Assembly (NCBI RefSeq): GCF_046054155.1
Contig: NZ_JBEQCT010000002.1
Span: forward strand, 496,001 to 560,000
Reading direction: 5' to 3'
From: Celerinatantimonas yamalensis
GTDB taxonomy: Bacteria; Pseudomonadota; Gammaproteobacteria; Enterobacterales; Celerinatantimonadaceae
DNA: 64,000 bases
This document shows positions 43,557 to 53,122 of this stretch, piece after piece. The number at the start of each line of letters is the position of its first letter. Within the stretch, counting starts at the first letter, position 1. A program made the position numbers and the translations under genes. Below the pieces are notes generated by a model that was not told the origin of the DNA, ran no database searches, and saw only the letters and a program-made list of their open reading frames with translations.

Positions 43557-43582
43557 AAAAAAAAGCCCGGACCAGCCGGGCT
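43557..43582 (-). terminator. Terminator of secA
   Basis: On the minus strand AGCCCGG, loop CTGGT, CCGGGCT, then T7. It lies 20 bp past the secA stop. Confidence 0.92.
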
Positions 43583-43602
43583 CATTTTAAACATTCCAAC
43601 AA

Positions 43603-46329
43603 TTAGCTCAAGCGACCATGGCAATGTTTGTATTTTTTGCCACTGCCACACGGACAGAGATCATTTCGACCAATTTTCACGCCATCTCGAATAACTTGCT
43701 GAACTTGGCTCATCCCTTCATCATCATCGCTATCACTGCTATATGCAGAGCCTTGATGACGGGCATTACGATTCACTTGTTCGGCTTGTTCACGGCGCAG
43801 TCGCTCCATCTCTTCAACTTCTTCAGGCGCCTGCACTTCCACGCGACTTAGAATCGTCACCACATCATATTTGAGTGAATCCAATAACTGAGTGAACAAC
43901 TCAAAGGACTCACGTTTATATTCCTGTTTTGGATCGCGCTGAGCATAGCCTCGTAAATGGATCCCTTGACGTAGATGATCCATCGCTGCCAGATGCTCTT
44001 TCCACAATTGATCGAGCGTTTGCAGCATGACCGATTTTTCAAACTGGCGCATTACTTCTTCACCAACCAACTCGACTTTCTGTTGATAGTGAGCCGTTAC
44101 CGATTCTATAATTCGCTCACGCAATGTTTCTTCATAGAGTTTGTCATCTTCATCCAGCCATTTTTGAATAGGCAGTGTGACTCCAAACTCATTTTTCAGA
44201 TGATCTTCTAATCCCTTAATATTCCACAATTCTTCAAGCGATTGCGGTGGAATATAACTATCGATCGCCTGATTGGCGACATCTTCACGGATCACGTGAA
44301 TCGTTTCGGAAATATCATCAGCATCCATCAGCTCATTGCGCTGTTCATAGATGACTTTACGCTGATCATTGGCTACATCGTCAAATTCTAACAATGATTT
44401 ACGAATATCAAAGTTACGACCTTCAACTTTACGCTGGGCACCTTCAATTGCCCGAGAAACCCAAGGATGTTCAATGGCTTCACCCGGCTTCATCCCCAGC
44501 TTCTTCATCATACCGCTGACTTTTTCAGATGCAAAGATACGCATTAGCGGATCTTCCATCGACAAGTAGAAACGGCTTGAACCCGGATCACCTTGACGAC
44601 CAGCACGGCCACGCAGCTGATTATCAATGCGTCGTGATTCATGACGCTCGGTACCGATAATGTGCAGACCACCAGATTGAAGCACTTGCTCATGCACCGC
44701 CTGCCACTTCACTTTAATTGCAGCGATATCGTCTTCTGTCGGGTCATCTAATTGTTCCTCTTGGCTCTGCCAGTTCCCACCTAAGATAATGTCTGTCCCA
44801 CGGCCAGCCATATTGGTTGCGATAGTCACAGCACCTGGAGCACCCGCTTCAGCGATAATTTCAGCTTCGCGTTCATGATGTTTCGCATTAAGGACTTGAT
44901 GTTTGATCTTTTGCTGATTCATCAATTGAGAAAGATATTCAGAGTTCTCAATGGATGCCGTCCCGACCAACACCGGTTGCCCACGTTCAATACAACCTCT
45001 AATATCTTCGATAATAGCTTGGTATTTTTCTTCGGCTGTGAGGTAAACCAAATCCCCTCGGTCATCGCGGACCATCGGTTTATTGGTTGGGATAACCACG
45101 GTATCTAAGCCATAAATTTGCTGAAACTCGAACGCTTCGGTATCAGCAGTCCCGGTCATCCCAGCTAATTTTTCATACAAGCGGAAATAGTTTTGAAAGG
45201 TAATGGAAGCAAGCGTTTGGTTCTCACTTTGAATTGGCACGCCCTCTTTTGCTTCAACCGCTTGGTGTAAGCCTTCAGACCAGCGCCGTCCTTCCATTGT
45301 TCGCCCAGTGTGCTCATCGACAATCACCACTTCTTTTTTGGCATTGACGATATAGTCGACGTCACGTTCAAACAAGGTATGTGCACGCAAAGCTGCGTTG
45401 ACATGATGCTGCAATGAGATACTTGACGCCGAATACAATGATTGTTCTTGAGCCAATAAGCCGCGCTCATGCAAGAGATCTTCAACATAGATCTGGCCAC
45501 GTTCGGTTAAAAACACCTGCTTGGCCTTTTCATCTACGGTAAAGTGACCGTCACCAGTATAGTCTTCGGTATCTTCTTTATCTTGTTTGGTCAGATATGG
45601 AATGATTTCATTGACTTTGACATACAACTCAGAACTATCTTCAGCTGCACCGGAGATAATCAGCGGGGTGCGAGCCTCATCAATCAAAATTGAGTCAACT
45701 TCATCAATCAGCGCATAGTGCAAAGGCCGTTGAACCCGTTGTTCAGGTGCGTAAGCCATATTATCGCGTAGGTAGTCAAAACCGAACTCATTGTTGGTCC
45801 CGTAAGTAATATCGGCTTGATAGGCTGCGATTTTCTCTTCAGGCTCCATCCCTGTCACATTCACAGAGACAGAAATATCGAGAAAATCAAATAACGGACG
45901 GTTTGAGTCAGCATCGCGCTTGGCCAGATAGTCGTTGACGGTAATGACATGCACACCTTTACCGGTCAGTGCATTTAAGTAAGCAGGCAAAGTTGCGGTT
46001 AAGGTTTTCCCTTCACCGGTGCGCATTTCGGCAATTTGGTTTTCATTAAGAACCATCCCACCAATCAACTGTACGTCAAAGTGGCGCATGCCATACACCC
46101 GTTTAGAGGCTTCACGAACCGTCGCAAACGCTTCTGGCAACAATGTATCGAGCTTTTCACCATCGGCTAACCGGCTGCGAAATTCCGCCGTTTTAGCTTG
46201 CAGTTGTTGATTACTGAGCGCTTCAAAATCCGGTTCCATTTCATTGATCTGTCGAGCTATTTTGCGTAGTTGTTTAACCGTACGCTGGTTTCGGCTACCA
46301 ATAATTTTGGTAAGAATTTTACTAATCAT
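43603..46329 (-). CDS. secA: Protein translocase ATPase SecA
   Basis: The protein has 908 residues (E. coli 901). Walker A MRTGEGKTLTATLPAYL, DEAD-like box ALIDEVDSILIDEARTPLI, then the preprotein-crosslinking and helical domains. The RGRAGRQGDPGSSRFYLS segment of the second ATPase domain and the C-terminal zinc motif CPCGSGKKYKHCHG are intact. It drives Sec-dependent export. The ribosome-binding site is poor (AAAAGA), and a small open frame ends only 5 bp before the start, which suggests translational coupling like secM-secA. Confidence 0.98.
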   Translation of the reverse strand: MISKILTKIIGSRNQRTVKQLRKIARQINEMEPDFEALSNQQLQAKTAEFRSRLADGEKLDTLLPEAFATVREASKRVYGMRHFDVQLIGGMVLNENQIAEMRTGEGKTLTATLPAYLNALTGKGVHVITVNDYLAKRDADSNRPLFDFLDISVSVNVTGMEPEEKIAAYQADITYGTNNEFGFDYLRDNMAYAPEQRVQRPLHYALIDEVDSILIDEARTPLIISGAAEDSSELYVKVNEIIPYLTKQDKEDTEDYTGDGHFTVDEKAKQVFLTERGQIYVEDLLHERGLLAQEQSLYSASSISLQHHVNAALRAHTLFERDVDYIVNAKKEVVIVDEHTGRTMEGRRWSEGLHQAVEAKEGVPIQSENQTLASITFQNYFRLYEKLAGMTGTADTEAFEFQQIYGLDTVVIPTNKPMVRDDRGDLVYLTAEEKYQAIIEDIRGCIERGQPVLVGTASIENSEYLSQLMNQQKIKHQVLNAKHHEREAEIIAEAGAPGAVTIATNMAGRGTDIILGGNWQSQEEQLDDPTEDDIAAIKVKWQAVHEQVLQSGGLHIIGTERHESRRIDNQLRGRAGRQGDPGSSRFYLSMEDPLMRIFASEKVSGMMKKLGMKPGEAIEHPWVSRAIEGAQRKVEGRNFDIRKSLLEFDDVANDQRKVIYEQRNELMDADDISETIHVIREDVANQAIDSYIPPQSLEELWNIKGLEDHLKNEFGVTLPIQKWLDEDDKLYEETLRERIIESVTAHYQQKVELVGEEVMRQFEKSVMLQTLDQLWKEHLAAMDHLRQGIHLRGYAQRDPKQEYKRESFELFTQLLDSLKYDVVTILSRVEVQAPEEVEEMERLRREQAEQVNRNARHQGSAYSSDSDDDEGMSQVQQVIRDGVKIGRNDLCPCGSGKKYKHCHGRLS

Positions 46330-46334
46330 GCGTA

Positions 46335-46580
46335 TTATCTTTTATGAGTCATTCGAAATATGATTGCATCCACCAACACGAGCTTGTGCAGTGGATTGAA
46401 ATAAGGGCTAAGGGAAAGTGCTAATAAAGTAACAAGTCGATCTAGACTGGCAATCTTTCCGTGTAACCGTGCTCTAGTACTATAGATAGAACGGATTACC
46501 ATACCATGAAAAGCTGGGATCTCAACCCGATCGCTGTTAGTCGTATTGCTCATAGGTATCGTCAATGCATCCTTTCGCAT
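46335..46580 (-). CDS. Small ORF directly upstream of secA, possible leader peptide
   Basis: An 81-codon open frame (or 72 codons from an internal ATG at 46553) whose stop is 5 bp before the secA start. The C-terminal half is fairly hydrophobic (ASLDRLVTLLALSLSPYFNP, then LHKLVLVDAIIF) and ends in basic residues. I see no SecM-type arrest sequence (no GIRAGP-like end), no clear signal peptide at its N-terminus and no good ribosome-binding site. It may be a chance frame. Its position and the weak secA ribosome-binding site are the only support for a regulatory role. Confidence 0.3.
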   Translation of the reverse strand: MRKDALTIPMSNTTNSDRVEIPAFHGMVIRSIYSTRARLHGKIASLDRLVTLLALSLSPYFNPLHKLVLVDAIIFRMTHKR

Positions 46581-46791
46581 CTATTTACAAGTTGAAATGA
46601 CAAATTCTTAGCATTTCCAAACATTGCAAAATATGTCAATAATGAGATGGAGGCAAAATGGGTTGAATTCAACTCTGACATGTCATTTTTTGTCACCTTA
46701 CCACTTTGACCGTCATGTGCTCACATCTTTGTCGATCTTATCTGTCAGCCCAGTATACTAACTACATCATACTCACGAAGGTCAGTTATCC
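46581..46791. promoter_or_regulatory. Divergent promoter region between the secA unit and dciA
   Basis: About 210 bp. For dciA (plus strand) a good -10 TATACT lies at 46753-46758 without a strong -35. Two perfect 10-bp palindromes, TTGAATTCAA (46663-46672) and TGACATGTCA (46676-46685), sit side by side and could bind a dimeric regulator. The gene-free stretch is longer (462 bp) if the small ORF before secA is not real. Confidence 0.35.
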
Positions 46792-47253
46792 ATGTCCAAA
46801 CGTTCACATCAACCTGTTGATATTGATCGTCTATTTGCCAATGGGCAATTTGCGCAATTTAAACAGACGACCGAACGCCGACGATTACTGATGACCAATA
46901 CTGAGCATATTTTGCAACGTTTTCACCTACAAAGCTGCCAACTCACCCAATTAGATAATGGTCGAGCCGTGATCAGTGCCCCAACAGCAGCTTGGTTAAA
47001 CCGCTTACGGCAGCTTAAATCACAATTATTAAGTGAGTTACGCACGCATTATCCAGGACTGATCTCATTGGAGCTAAAAATCAATCCTCAATTGGCTAGC
47101 ATTAAACCAGAACCGTTGGTAAAAATCACTACTACGCGACAAATTAGCCAACAAAGTGCAGAACATATTAGAGCAGCAGCCGATCACATGCCTGACGAAT
47201 TAAAAGAGAGGCTAGAAAGAATAGCGGCGCTGTGCGGAGAGAAAAATAAATAG
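46792..47253 (+). CDS. dciA: DciA-type replicative helicase loader (DUF721)
   Basis: The protein has 153 residues. The DUF721 domain (about 20-105) shows the family pattern QCQL-like strand, DNGRAVISAPTAAWLNRLRQ and LKSQLLSELRTHYPGL. The C-terminus is variable and helical. DciA is the ancestral bacterial partner of DnaB, replaced by DnaC or DnaI in some lineages such as E. coli. Its presence implies DciA-dependent loading of the DnaB encoded at 10587-11987. The neighbourhood with secA and lpxC is a usual one for this gene in Gammaproteobacteria. Confidence 0.9.
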   Translation: MSKRSHQPVDIDRLFANGQFAQFKQTTERRRLLMTNTEHILQRFHLQSCQLTQLDNGRAVISAPTAAWLNRLRQLKSQLLSELRTHYPGLISLELKINPQLASIKPEPLVKITTTRQISQQSAEHIRAAADHMPDELKERLERIAALCGEKNK

Positions 47254-47261
47254 CGCCGCTA
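47222..47261. repeat. Inverted repeat spanning the dciA stop codon
   Basis: TAGCGGCGCT (47222-47231) and AGCGCCGCTA (47252-47261), a perfect 10-bp GC-rich inverted repeat with a 20-base loop. It lies at the convergent dciA/lpxC junction, so it may slow transcription on both strands, but no T-run follows directly. Confidence 0.5.
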
Positions 47262-47276
47262 CTAATTGATGTAGAG

Positions 47277-48200
47277 CTAGAAGGCCTGTATCGGTTGACT
47301 ATAAGTCATTGGCACTTCAGCCGCTTCATCATCAAATGTGACCACTTCATACGCTTCTGGAGTCGCTAACAACTGACGTGCTAACATATTATTAAGCGCA
47401 TGCCCTGACTTATAAGCACACAAGTGCCCTAGGATAGAATGGCCAGTCAAACATAAATCACCAATAGCATCGAGCACTTTATGACGAACAAACTCATCTT
47501 CATAACGCAGCCCATCATCATTCATGATCCGATAATCATCAAGAACAATGGCATTGTCTAAACTACCACCAAGCGCCAAATTATGGGCTTGCATAAATTC
47601 GACATCATGCAAAAAGCAGAAAGTCCGAGCACGGCTCAACTCTTTGACAAATTTCAGGCTGTCAAAGTCCATCGAGATACTTTGGTTACGCCCAGCAATG
47701 GCAGGATGCTGAAAATCGATGGCAAAATCGATCTTAAACCCGGCCGGATTTGGCCGCAATTCAGCCCATTTGCCTTCATCAGCTTCAACACGTACCGTCT
47801 GCTTAATTTGGATAAAGCGTTTGAGCGCACTCTGCTCTTGAATACCCGCAGATTGAAGCAAAAAGACAAAAGGACTCGAACTACCATCCATAATCGGAAT
47901 CTCTGGCGCATCGACTTCCACGATCAAATTATCTAACCCCAACGCTGCAACCGCTGACAATAAATGCTCAACCGTTGCGATTCGATGGCCTTGCTCATCG
48001 ACCAACCCCGTACACAACGTGGTGTCTTTAACCAAATCAGCTCGGGCAGGAATGACAACCATCGGGCTTAAATCGACGCGATGAAAGACAATCCCAGTAT
48101 TAATGGGTGCCGGATTGAGTGCAATAGTCACTTTGTTGCCTGAATGCAAACCAATCCCTGTCGCATGGACAGGTTTCGTAAGTGTTCGCTGTTTAATCAT
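47277..48200 (-). CDS. lpxC: UDP-3-O-acyl-N-acetylglucosamine deacetylase
   Basis: The protein has 307 residues (E. coli 305). Zinc ligands are in TVEHLLSA and in HKVLDAIGDL (H and D), and the catalytic histidine is in LTGHSILGH. It carries out the first committed step of lipid A synthesis. The frame begins seven codons upstream at TTG; ATG 48200 matches the family and has AGAGG upstream. It follows ftsZ, as in E. coli. Confidence 0.98.
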   Translation of the reverse strand: MIKQRTLTKPVHATGIGLHSGNKVTIALNPAPINTGIVFHRVDLSPMVVIPARADLVKDTTLCTGLVDEQGHRIATVEHLLSAVAALGLDNLIVEVDAPEIPIMDGSSSPFVFLLQSAGIQEQSALKRFIQIKQTVRVEADEGKWAELRPNPAGFKIDFAIDFQHPAIAGRNQSISMDFDSLKFVKELSRARTFCFLHDVEFMQAHNLALGGSLDNAIVLDDYRIMNDDGLRYEDEFVRHKVLDAIGDLCLTGHSILGHLCAYKSGHALNNMLARQLLATPEAYEVVTFDDEAAEVPMTYSQPIQAF

Positions 48201-48292
48201 GGGCACAAAACCTCTTGTCAAATCCGGCCGTCATAAATTTGGTCGGATATATTACCATAAGTTTAGACGACTCTACAGCTCATTTCCTCTAT

Positions 48293-49459
48293 TTAATCGG
48301 CCTGACGACGCAAGAATGCAGGAATATCCAGGTATTCGAGGTCACTTTTGGGCTCAGGTGTCGCTGTGGAATGTCCACCTATCGCTGCTTTATTTTCAGG
48401 TGCAGGTACCGTATTTTGATGCACATTTGATGCCACCTGAGTCGGTTGTGGTTTTACCACTTCTTTAGCACTATTATTCACCAAGGTAATATCAGGGCGA
48501 CGTTCAGCACCAATCCCTGTCGCAACAACCGTCACACGCAATTCATCACTCATGTCAGGATCAATCACAGCACCTACAACGACAGTTGCATTTTCTGAGG
48601 CAAAAGCTTTCACCGCATTACCGACTGTTTCGAACTCTTCAATACTCATATCGAAGCCGGCAGTAATATTGACCAAAATACCACGAGCGCCCGCTAAATC
48701 AACATCTTCAAGCAATGGGCTAGAAATCGCCATTTCAGCAGCTTCTTCAGCGCGATCATCACCTTTGGCAATGCCAGTGCCCATCATTGCAGTGCCCATT
48801 TCACGCATCACCGTGCGCACATCAGCAAAGTCAACGTTAATCAGACCGGGACGAGTAATCAGCTCGGCGATCCCTTGAACTGATCCTAACAGGACATTAT
48901 TAGCCGCTTTAAACGCATCTAACAATGACACGCCTCGTCCAAGTACTTTCAACAACTTATCATTAGGGATAGTAATCAGTGAATCAACACTTTTGGCTAA
49001 TTCATCAATCCCATTTTGAGCAAATGTACTGCGTTTTTTACCCTCAAAAGCAAAGGGACGAGTGACCACGGCTACCGTCAAAATACCCAGCTCTTTGGCA
49101 ATTTCAGCAACCACTGGGGCTGCGCCGGTCCCTGTACCACCGCCCATGCCAGCAGCGATAAATACCATATCGGCACCTTCGAGCATATTTTGAATTTGTT
49201 CACGATCTTCACTTGCCGCTTCCCGACCCACATCAGGATTTGCCCCAGCGCCAAGCCCTTTGGTAATCCCGCTACCAATTTGCAAAGTTTTATTCGCTGT
49301 TGAATTACGCAGCGCCTGAGCATCGGTGTTGATTGCAATGAATTCAACGCCTTCAATCGACTGCTGCACCATGTGTTCGACGGCGTTACCGCCACCACCA
49401 CCGACACCAACCACTTTAATAACGGCTTCGTCGGTATGGCTATCCATAATCTCAAACAT
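48293..49459 (-). CDS. ftsZ: Cell division GTPase FtsZ
   Basis: The protein has 388 residues. The tubulin signature is GMGGGTGTGAAPVVAEI; N-terminal VVGVGGGGGNAVEHM is intact. After a variable linker (about 320-370) it ends in the conserved FtsA/ZipA/ZapD-binding peptide LDIPAFLRRQAD. It polymerises into the Z ring. It lies 40 bp after ftsA. Confidence 0.99.
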   Translation of the reverse strand: MFEIMDSHTDEAVIKVVGVGGGGGNAVEHMVQQSIEGVEFIAINTDAQALRNSTANKTLQIGSGITKGLGAGANPDVGREAASEDREQIQNMLEGADMVFIAAGMGGGTGTGAAPVVAEIAKELGILTVAVVTRPFAFEGKKRSTFAQNGIDELAKSVDSLITIPNDKLLKVLGRGVSLLDAFKAANNVLLGSVQGIAELITRPGLINVDFADVRTVMREMGTAMMGTGIAKGDDRAEEAAEMAISSPLLEDVDLAGARGILVNITAGFDMSIEEFETVGNAVKAFASENATVVVGAVIDPDMSDELRVTVVATGIGAERRPDITLVNNSAKEVVKPQPTQVASNVHQNTVPAPENKAAIGGHSTATPEPKSDLEYLDIPAFLRRQAD

Positions 49460-49499
49460 ATCTCTCTCCGCGTGATTCTTTCACCAAGATGATGAAATA

Positions 49500-50756
49500 T
49501 TAAAACTCGCCTTGGAACCAGCTTTTCAGCCGATTCAATAAACTACTGACAGATCCTGACGACTTCTCGTCAGTAAAGCGCTCGTGGCGATTTTCTCTGC
49601 CATAATGAAGCAACCCAACTGCAGTTGCATAAGTTGATGCTTGAACATATTCAGTCAAACCAGCGACTCGTTCTGGTTGACCGACTCGGACTTGACATTG
49701 CAATATCTGTTCTGCGCACTCAATGATGCCCTCCATCTGAGCGGCGCCGCCAGTCAGAACGACCCCTGCGCCTAATTGGTGCTTCACACCTTGCTTTTTC
49801 AAGCGATCACGGAGCTCATCCAATTCAGATTTCACCATCGCCAATAATTCGCTATAACGCGGCTCAATGACTTCGGCCAATGTTTGTCGTTGCAGGCTTC
49901 GCGCCGGACGCCCACCGACACTTGGTACCTCGATCGTATCATCGCGGCTAACCAATTGGCCTAATGCACAACCATATTGCACTTTGACATTCTCAGCATC
50001 GCTGAGTGGTGTACCAAACGCATAGGCAATATCACTCGTGACCGCATTCCCAGCATAGGGAATGACCGTAGTATGACGTAATGCCCCACCTGTATAGGCC
50101 ACCAAATCCATCGTACCGGCCCCGATGTCAATCAGGCAGACTCCTAACTCTTTTTCATCGTCAGTTAACACCGCATAGCCAGAAGCTAGCGCCGAAAAAA
50201 TTAACTGGTCGACTTTTAAACCACAGCGCTCAACACATTTGACAATATTGCGCGCCATATCATTATGACAGGTAATCAGATGCACTTTCGCTTCCATACG
50301 AACCCCAGACAAACCAATCGGATTCTTAATACCTTCTTGGTAATCAATCGCAAACTCTTGCGGCAAAACATGTAAAATACGATGCTCATCTTTGAGCCGA
50401 ACTGATTTAGCGGTATGAATCGCATTGTCAACATCGTCTTGAGTGACCTCATCTTCATTGATAGGCACCATACCTTTTTCGTTCAGGCAGCTAATGTGCT
50501 TGCCTGAGACACCAAGATACACCGAGCTAATCTGGCAATCGGCCATCAATTCCGCCTCGTTAACCGCTCGCTGCACTGACTTAACGACCGCTTCTAGATC
50601 ATTAACGCCACCTTTATCCATGCCTTTAGACGGATGGGAGCCAACCCCAATGATATTCAGTTGGTTATCAGGCAGCACTTCACCTATCAGTACTGCGACT
50701 TTCGAACTGCCAATATCCAGTCCAACAATGAGATTTTTATCTGTCGTTTTGGTCAT
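49500..50756 (-). CDS. ftsA: Cell division protein FtsA
   Basis: The protein has 418 residues of the actin-like fold. Phosphate-binding LIVGLDIGSSKVAVLIGE, the 1C domain, and nucleotide-binding GVCLIDIGAGTMDLVAYTGG and GVVLTGGAAQMEG are visible. The C-terminal amphipathic helix SSLLNRLKSWFQGEF is the membrane-targeting sequence. It tethers FtsZ to the membrane. Its ATG overlaps the ftsQ TGA by 4 bp. Confidence 0.98.
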   Translation of the reverse strand: MTKTTDKNLIVGLDIGSSKVAVLIGEVLPDNQLNIIGVGSHPSKGMDKGGVNDLEAVVKSVQRAVNEAELMADCQISSVYLGVSGKHISCLNEKGMVPINEDEVTQDDVDNAIHTAKSVRLKDEHRILHVLPQEFAIDYQEGIKNPIGLSGVRMEAKVHLITCHNDMARNIVKCVERCGLKVDQLIFSALASGYAVLTDDEKELGVCLIDIGAGTMDLVAYTGGALRHTTVIPYAGNAVTSDIAYAFGTPLSDAENVKVQYGCALGQLVSRDDTIEVPSVGGRPARSLQRQTLAEVIEPRYSELLAMVKSELDELRDRLKKQGVKHQLGAGVVLTGGAAQMEGIIECAEQILQCQVRVGQPERVAGLTEYVQASTYATAVGLLHYGRENRHERFTDEKSSGSVSSLLNRLKSWFQGEF

Positions 50757-51532
50757 TTCGCCGTTGAATCCTGTTGCTGCTTCCAGCCTATTGCTAAACC
50801 ATTGCTATAACGCAGGTCAGCATAGGCCATCTTTTCTGGATGCAGTTGGTTATACAAACTAATAAACCGCTGCAATCGCTTGATCCGGTCGCGCTGGCCA
50901 ATGCGTACCTCGATCCCATTCGTTAACGTCAGTGACCATGAATGACGCGCATCCAATGTGACTGAAGTAATTCCTATCTGTAGCGTTTTCAGCATCTCCT
51001 GCATCTGCTTATATGCCTCTAGCACCTCAGCTGCACAATCATCCGGTCCATATAAATGCACCAATGGCTTATCCAGCCGATCCGTTGGAGCATCAAAAAT
51101 AGTCCCTTGCGGATTTAATAGTGCCGCATTATTCCAAAATGCGACGGGCTGATATTCCTGCAGATACAGCCGTAATTTATTGGGCCACTGTTTGCGGACA
51201 CTCACCGTCTTGACCCAAGGTAATGCCAGCAACGCTTTTTGCACCTTATTCACATCCAAGGTAAAAAAATTCCCTGAATGGCGAACTTGCTGCAGCGCTC
51301 GCTGCAGATCGCTATCGTTCACATAATGCCGAGAACCCGAGATCAAAATCGAAGTCATCGGGACCAACTGACTATTACTCAGTTGATTGTATATTTTCAG
51401 GCACACAGCACTTAGTCCAAGTACCACCGCGAGAAAAAATGCCATGCCCGCTATATAGCATTTATCGACTTGGCCATTCACCAACACCGGCAGACGTAAT
51501 CGCTTTGACCGTATAAGCCCAGCTAATCGCAC
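50753..51532 (-). CDS. ftsQ: Cell division protein FtsQ
   Basis: The protein has 259 residues: a short basic cytoplasmic tail, one membrane segment (about 28-46), a POTRA domain (ILISGSRHYVNDSDLQRALQ) and the beta domain (PWVKTVSVRKQWPNKLRLYL). It scaffolds FtsB and FtsL at the division site. It comes directly after murC with a 117-bp gap; the ddlB gene found here in E. coli is absent. Confidence 0.96.
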   Translation of the reverse strand: MRLAGLIRSKRLRLPVLVNGQVDKCYIAGMAFFLAVVLGLSAVCLKIYNQLSNSQLVPMTSILISGSRHYVNDSDLQRALQQVRHSGNFFTLDVNKVQKALLALPWVKTVSVRKQWPNKLRLYLQEYQPVAFWNNAALLNPQGTIFDAPTDRLDKPLVHLYGPDDCAAEVLEAYKQMQEMLKTLQIGITSVTLDARHSWSLTLTNGIEVRIGQRDRIKRLQRFISLYNQLHPEKMAYADLRYSNGLAIGWKQQQDSTAK

Positions 51533-51649
51533 CTATTTATCCTGTAACCAAAGCTGACCATTATAGCGTCAGTACTAGGCCCTTTAAATGCCTGTAGTAA
51601 TGCTTTATGCTTAAAATTTACTGCAAATACCCCTTTTACTGACTTTATT

Positions 51650-53122
51650 TCAGCAACCATCCGAGAACTCTTTCATTTTTTCGATATCTAATCCAAGTTC
51701 TGCTAATTGCCGAGCAAGCATACCAATATTGCCAGCACCTTGAGTCATGACAAGATCTTGGCCTTCAATAATCTCTGCTAATCGTAGTGGCAGTTCAGCG
51801 GGCGTTTTTACATAAATCGGTTCTAATCCGCGCTGACGTAGCGAACGGCACAAAGCACGGCTATCCACCCCTGGGATCGGATCTTCGCCCGCACTGTATA
51901 CTTCTAACAGTAACAGCTGATCCACCTGACTTAACACTTCAACAAAATCTTCGTAGAGATCCCGTGTTCTGGTGTACCGATGAGGCTGATAGGCCATGAC
52001 CAGCCGCCGCTCAGGCCATGCTTGACGGGCAGCGGCAATTGTTGCGGCGACCTCCGTTGGATGATGGCCATAATCATCCACTAAGATAGCGCTCCCACGC
52101 CCAGTCTCAAACTCACCATATTGCTGGAAACGTCGTCCGATCCCCTGAAAATTATTCAATGCGGCAATGATATATTCATCGCTAATGCCATCTTCACTGG
52201 CAATAGCCACAGCTGCTGCCGCATTCAGCGCATTATGTCGCCCTGGCATTGCCAGTTCGATGGCCAACGGCTCTGCGCCTTGGCGGATCACTTTAAACCA
52301 GCATCGGTCACCGGTTTGACTAAATTCACTGACCTGTACATCGACGCCGTCTGAAAATCCATAGGTGATCACCTGTCGTCCAATTCGGCTCACCAATGCC
52401 GCGACGACGGGATCGTCACCACAAACCACGGCCACACCATAAAAAGGTAAATTGTGTAAAAATTTAATAAAGGTTTCTTGTAACTGATTAAAATCACCCG
52501 AATAGGTGTCCATATGATCAGCTTCAATGTTAGTCACCACGGCCATCATCGGCTGTAGGTGCAAAAAGGATGCATCACTCTCATCAGCTTCAGCAATCAG
52601 GTAGCGGCTCGAGCCAAGTCGTGCATTGGTTCCAGCACTGTTGAGCAACCCACCAATTACGAAGGTTGGGTCGCGTTCGGCCTGCGCATAAATCGAAGCA
52701 ATTAAACTCGTAGTCGTCGTTTTCCCATGGGTTCCCGCTACCGCCACACCATGGCGATAACGCATCAGTTCAGCTAACATTTCGGCCCGGCGCACAACCG
52801 GAATGCGCAGCTGCCGAGCCGCAGCCACCTCAGGGTTTCCTTCGTGAATCGCTGAGGAGACGACCACCACACTGGCACCGTCCACATTTCTGGCTTGGTG
52901 CTGATAAAACACGCTAGCACCGAGTGCTTCTAAGCGTTCAGTCATGGCATTATGTTGCTGATCTGAGCCACTAATTTGGTAGCCTTCATTGGCAAGCACT
53001 TCGGCGATACCACCCATTCCTGCACCACCAATTCCAACAAAATGGATACGTTTGACTCGGCGCATCTCTGGAATCATCAAACGTAATTTGGCTAACTCAA
53101 CTTTGGTCATTATTTTACTCAT
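51650..53122 (-). CDS. murC: UDP-N-acetylmuramate--L-alanine ligase
   Basis: The protein has 490 residues. The N-terminal Rossmann motif is IHFVGIGGAGMGGIAEVL, the ATP P-loop VAGTHGKTTTTSL, and LIAEADESDASFLHL and the C-terminal YQPHRYTRTRDL follow. It adds L-alanine to UDP-MurNAc. ATG 53122 overlaps the end of murG by 8 bp; ATG 53110, four codons later, is closer to the E. coli start and remains possible. Confidence 0.98.
   Translation of the reverse strand: MSKIMTKVELAKLRLMIPEMRRVKRIHFVGIGGAGMGGIAEVLANEGYQISGSDQQHNAMTERLEALGASVFYQHQARNVDGASVVVVSSAIHEGNPEVAAARQLRIPVVRRAEMLAELMRYRHGVAVAGTHGKTTTTSLIASIYAQAERDPTFVIGGLLNSAGTNARLGSSRYLIAEADESDASFLHLQPMMAVVTNIEADHMDTYSGDFNQLQETFIKFLHNLPFYGVAVVCGDDPVVAALVSRIGRQVITYGFSDGVDVQVSEFSQTGDRCWFKVIRQGAEPLAIELAMPGRHNALNAAAAVAIASEDGISDEYIIAALNNFQGIGRRFQQYGEFETGRGSAILVDDYGHHPTEVAATIAAARQAWPERRLVMAYQPHRYTRTRDLYEDFVEVLSQVDQLLLLEVYSAGEDPIPGVDSRALCRSLRQRGLEPIYVKTPAELPLRLAEIIEGQDLVMTQGAGNIGMLARQLAELGLDIEKMKEFSDGC

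Noticed and set aside
46335..46580. Calling the ORF before secA secM
   Set aside because: The SecM arrest sequence (F-x4-W-I-x4-G-I-R-A-G-P) and a clear signal peptide are absent, so the symbol was not used.
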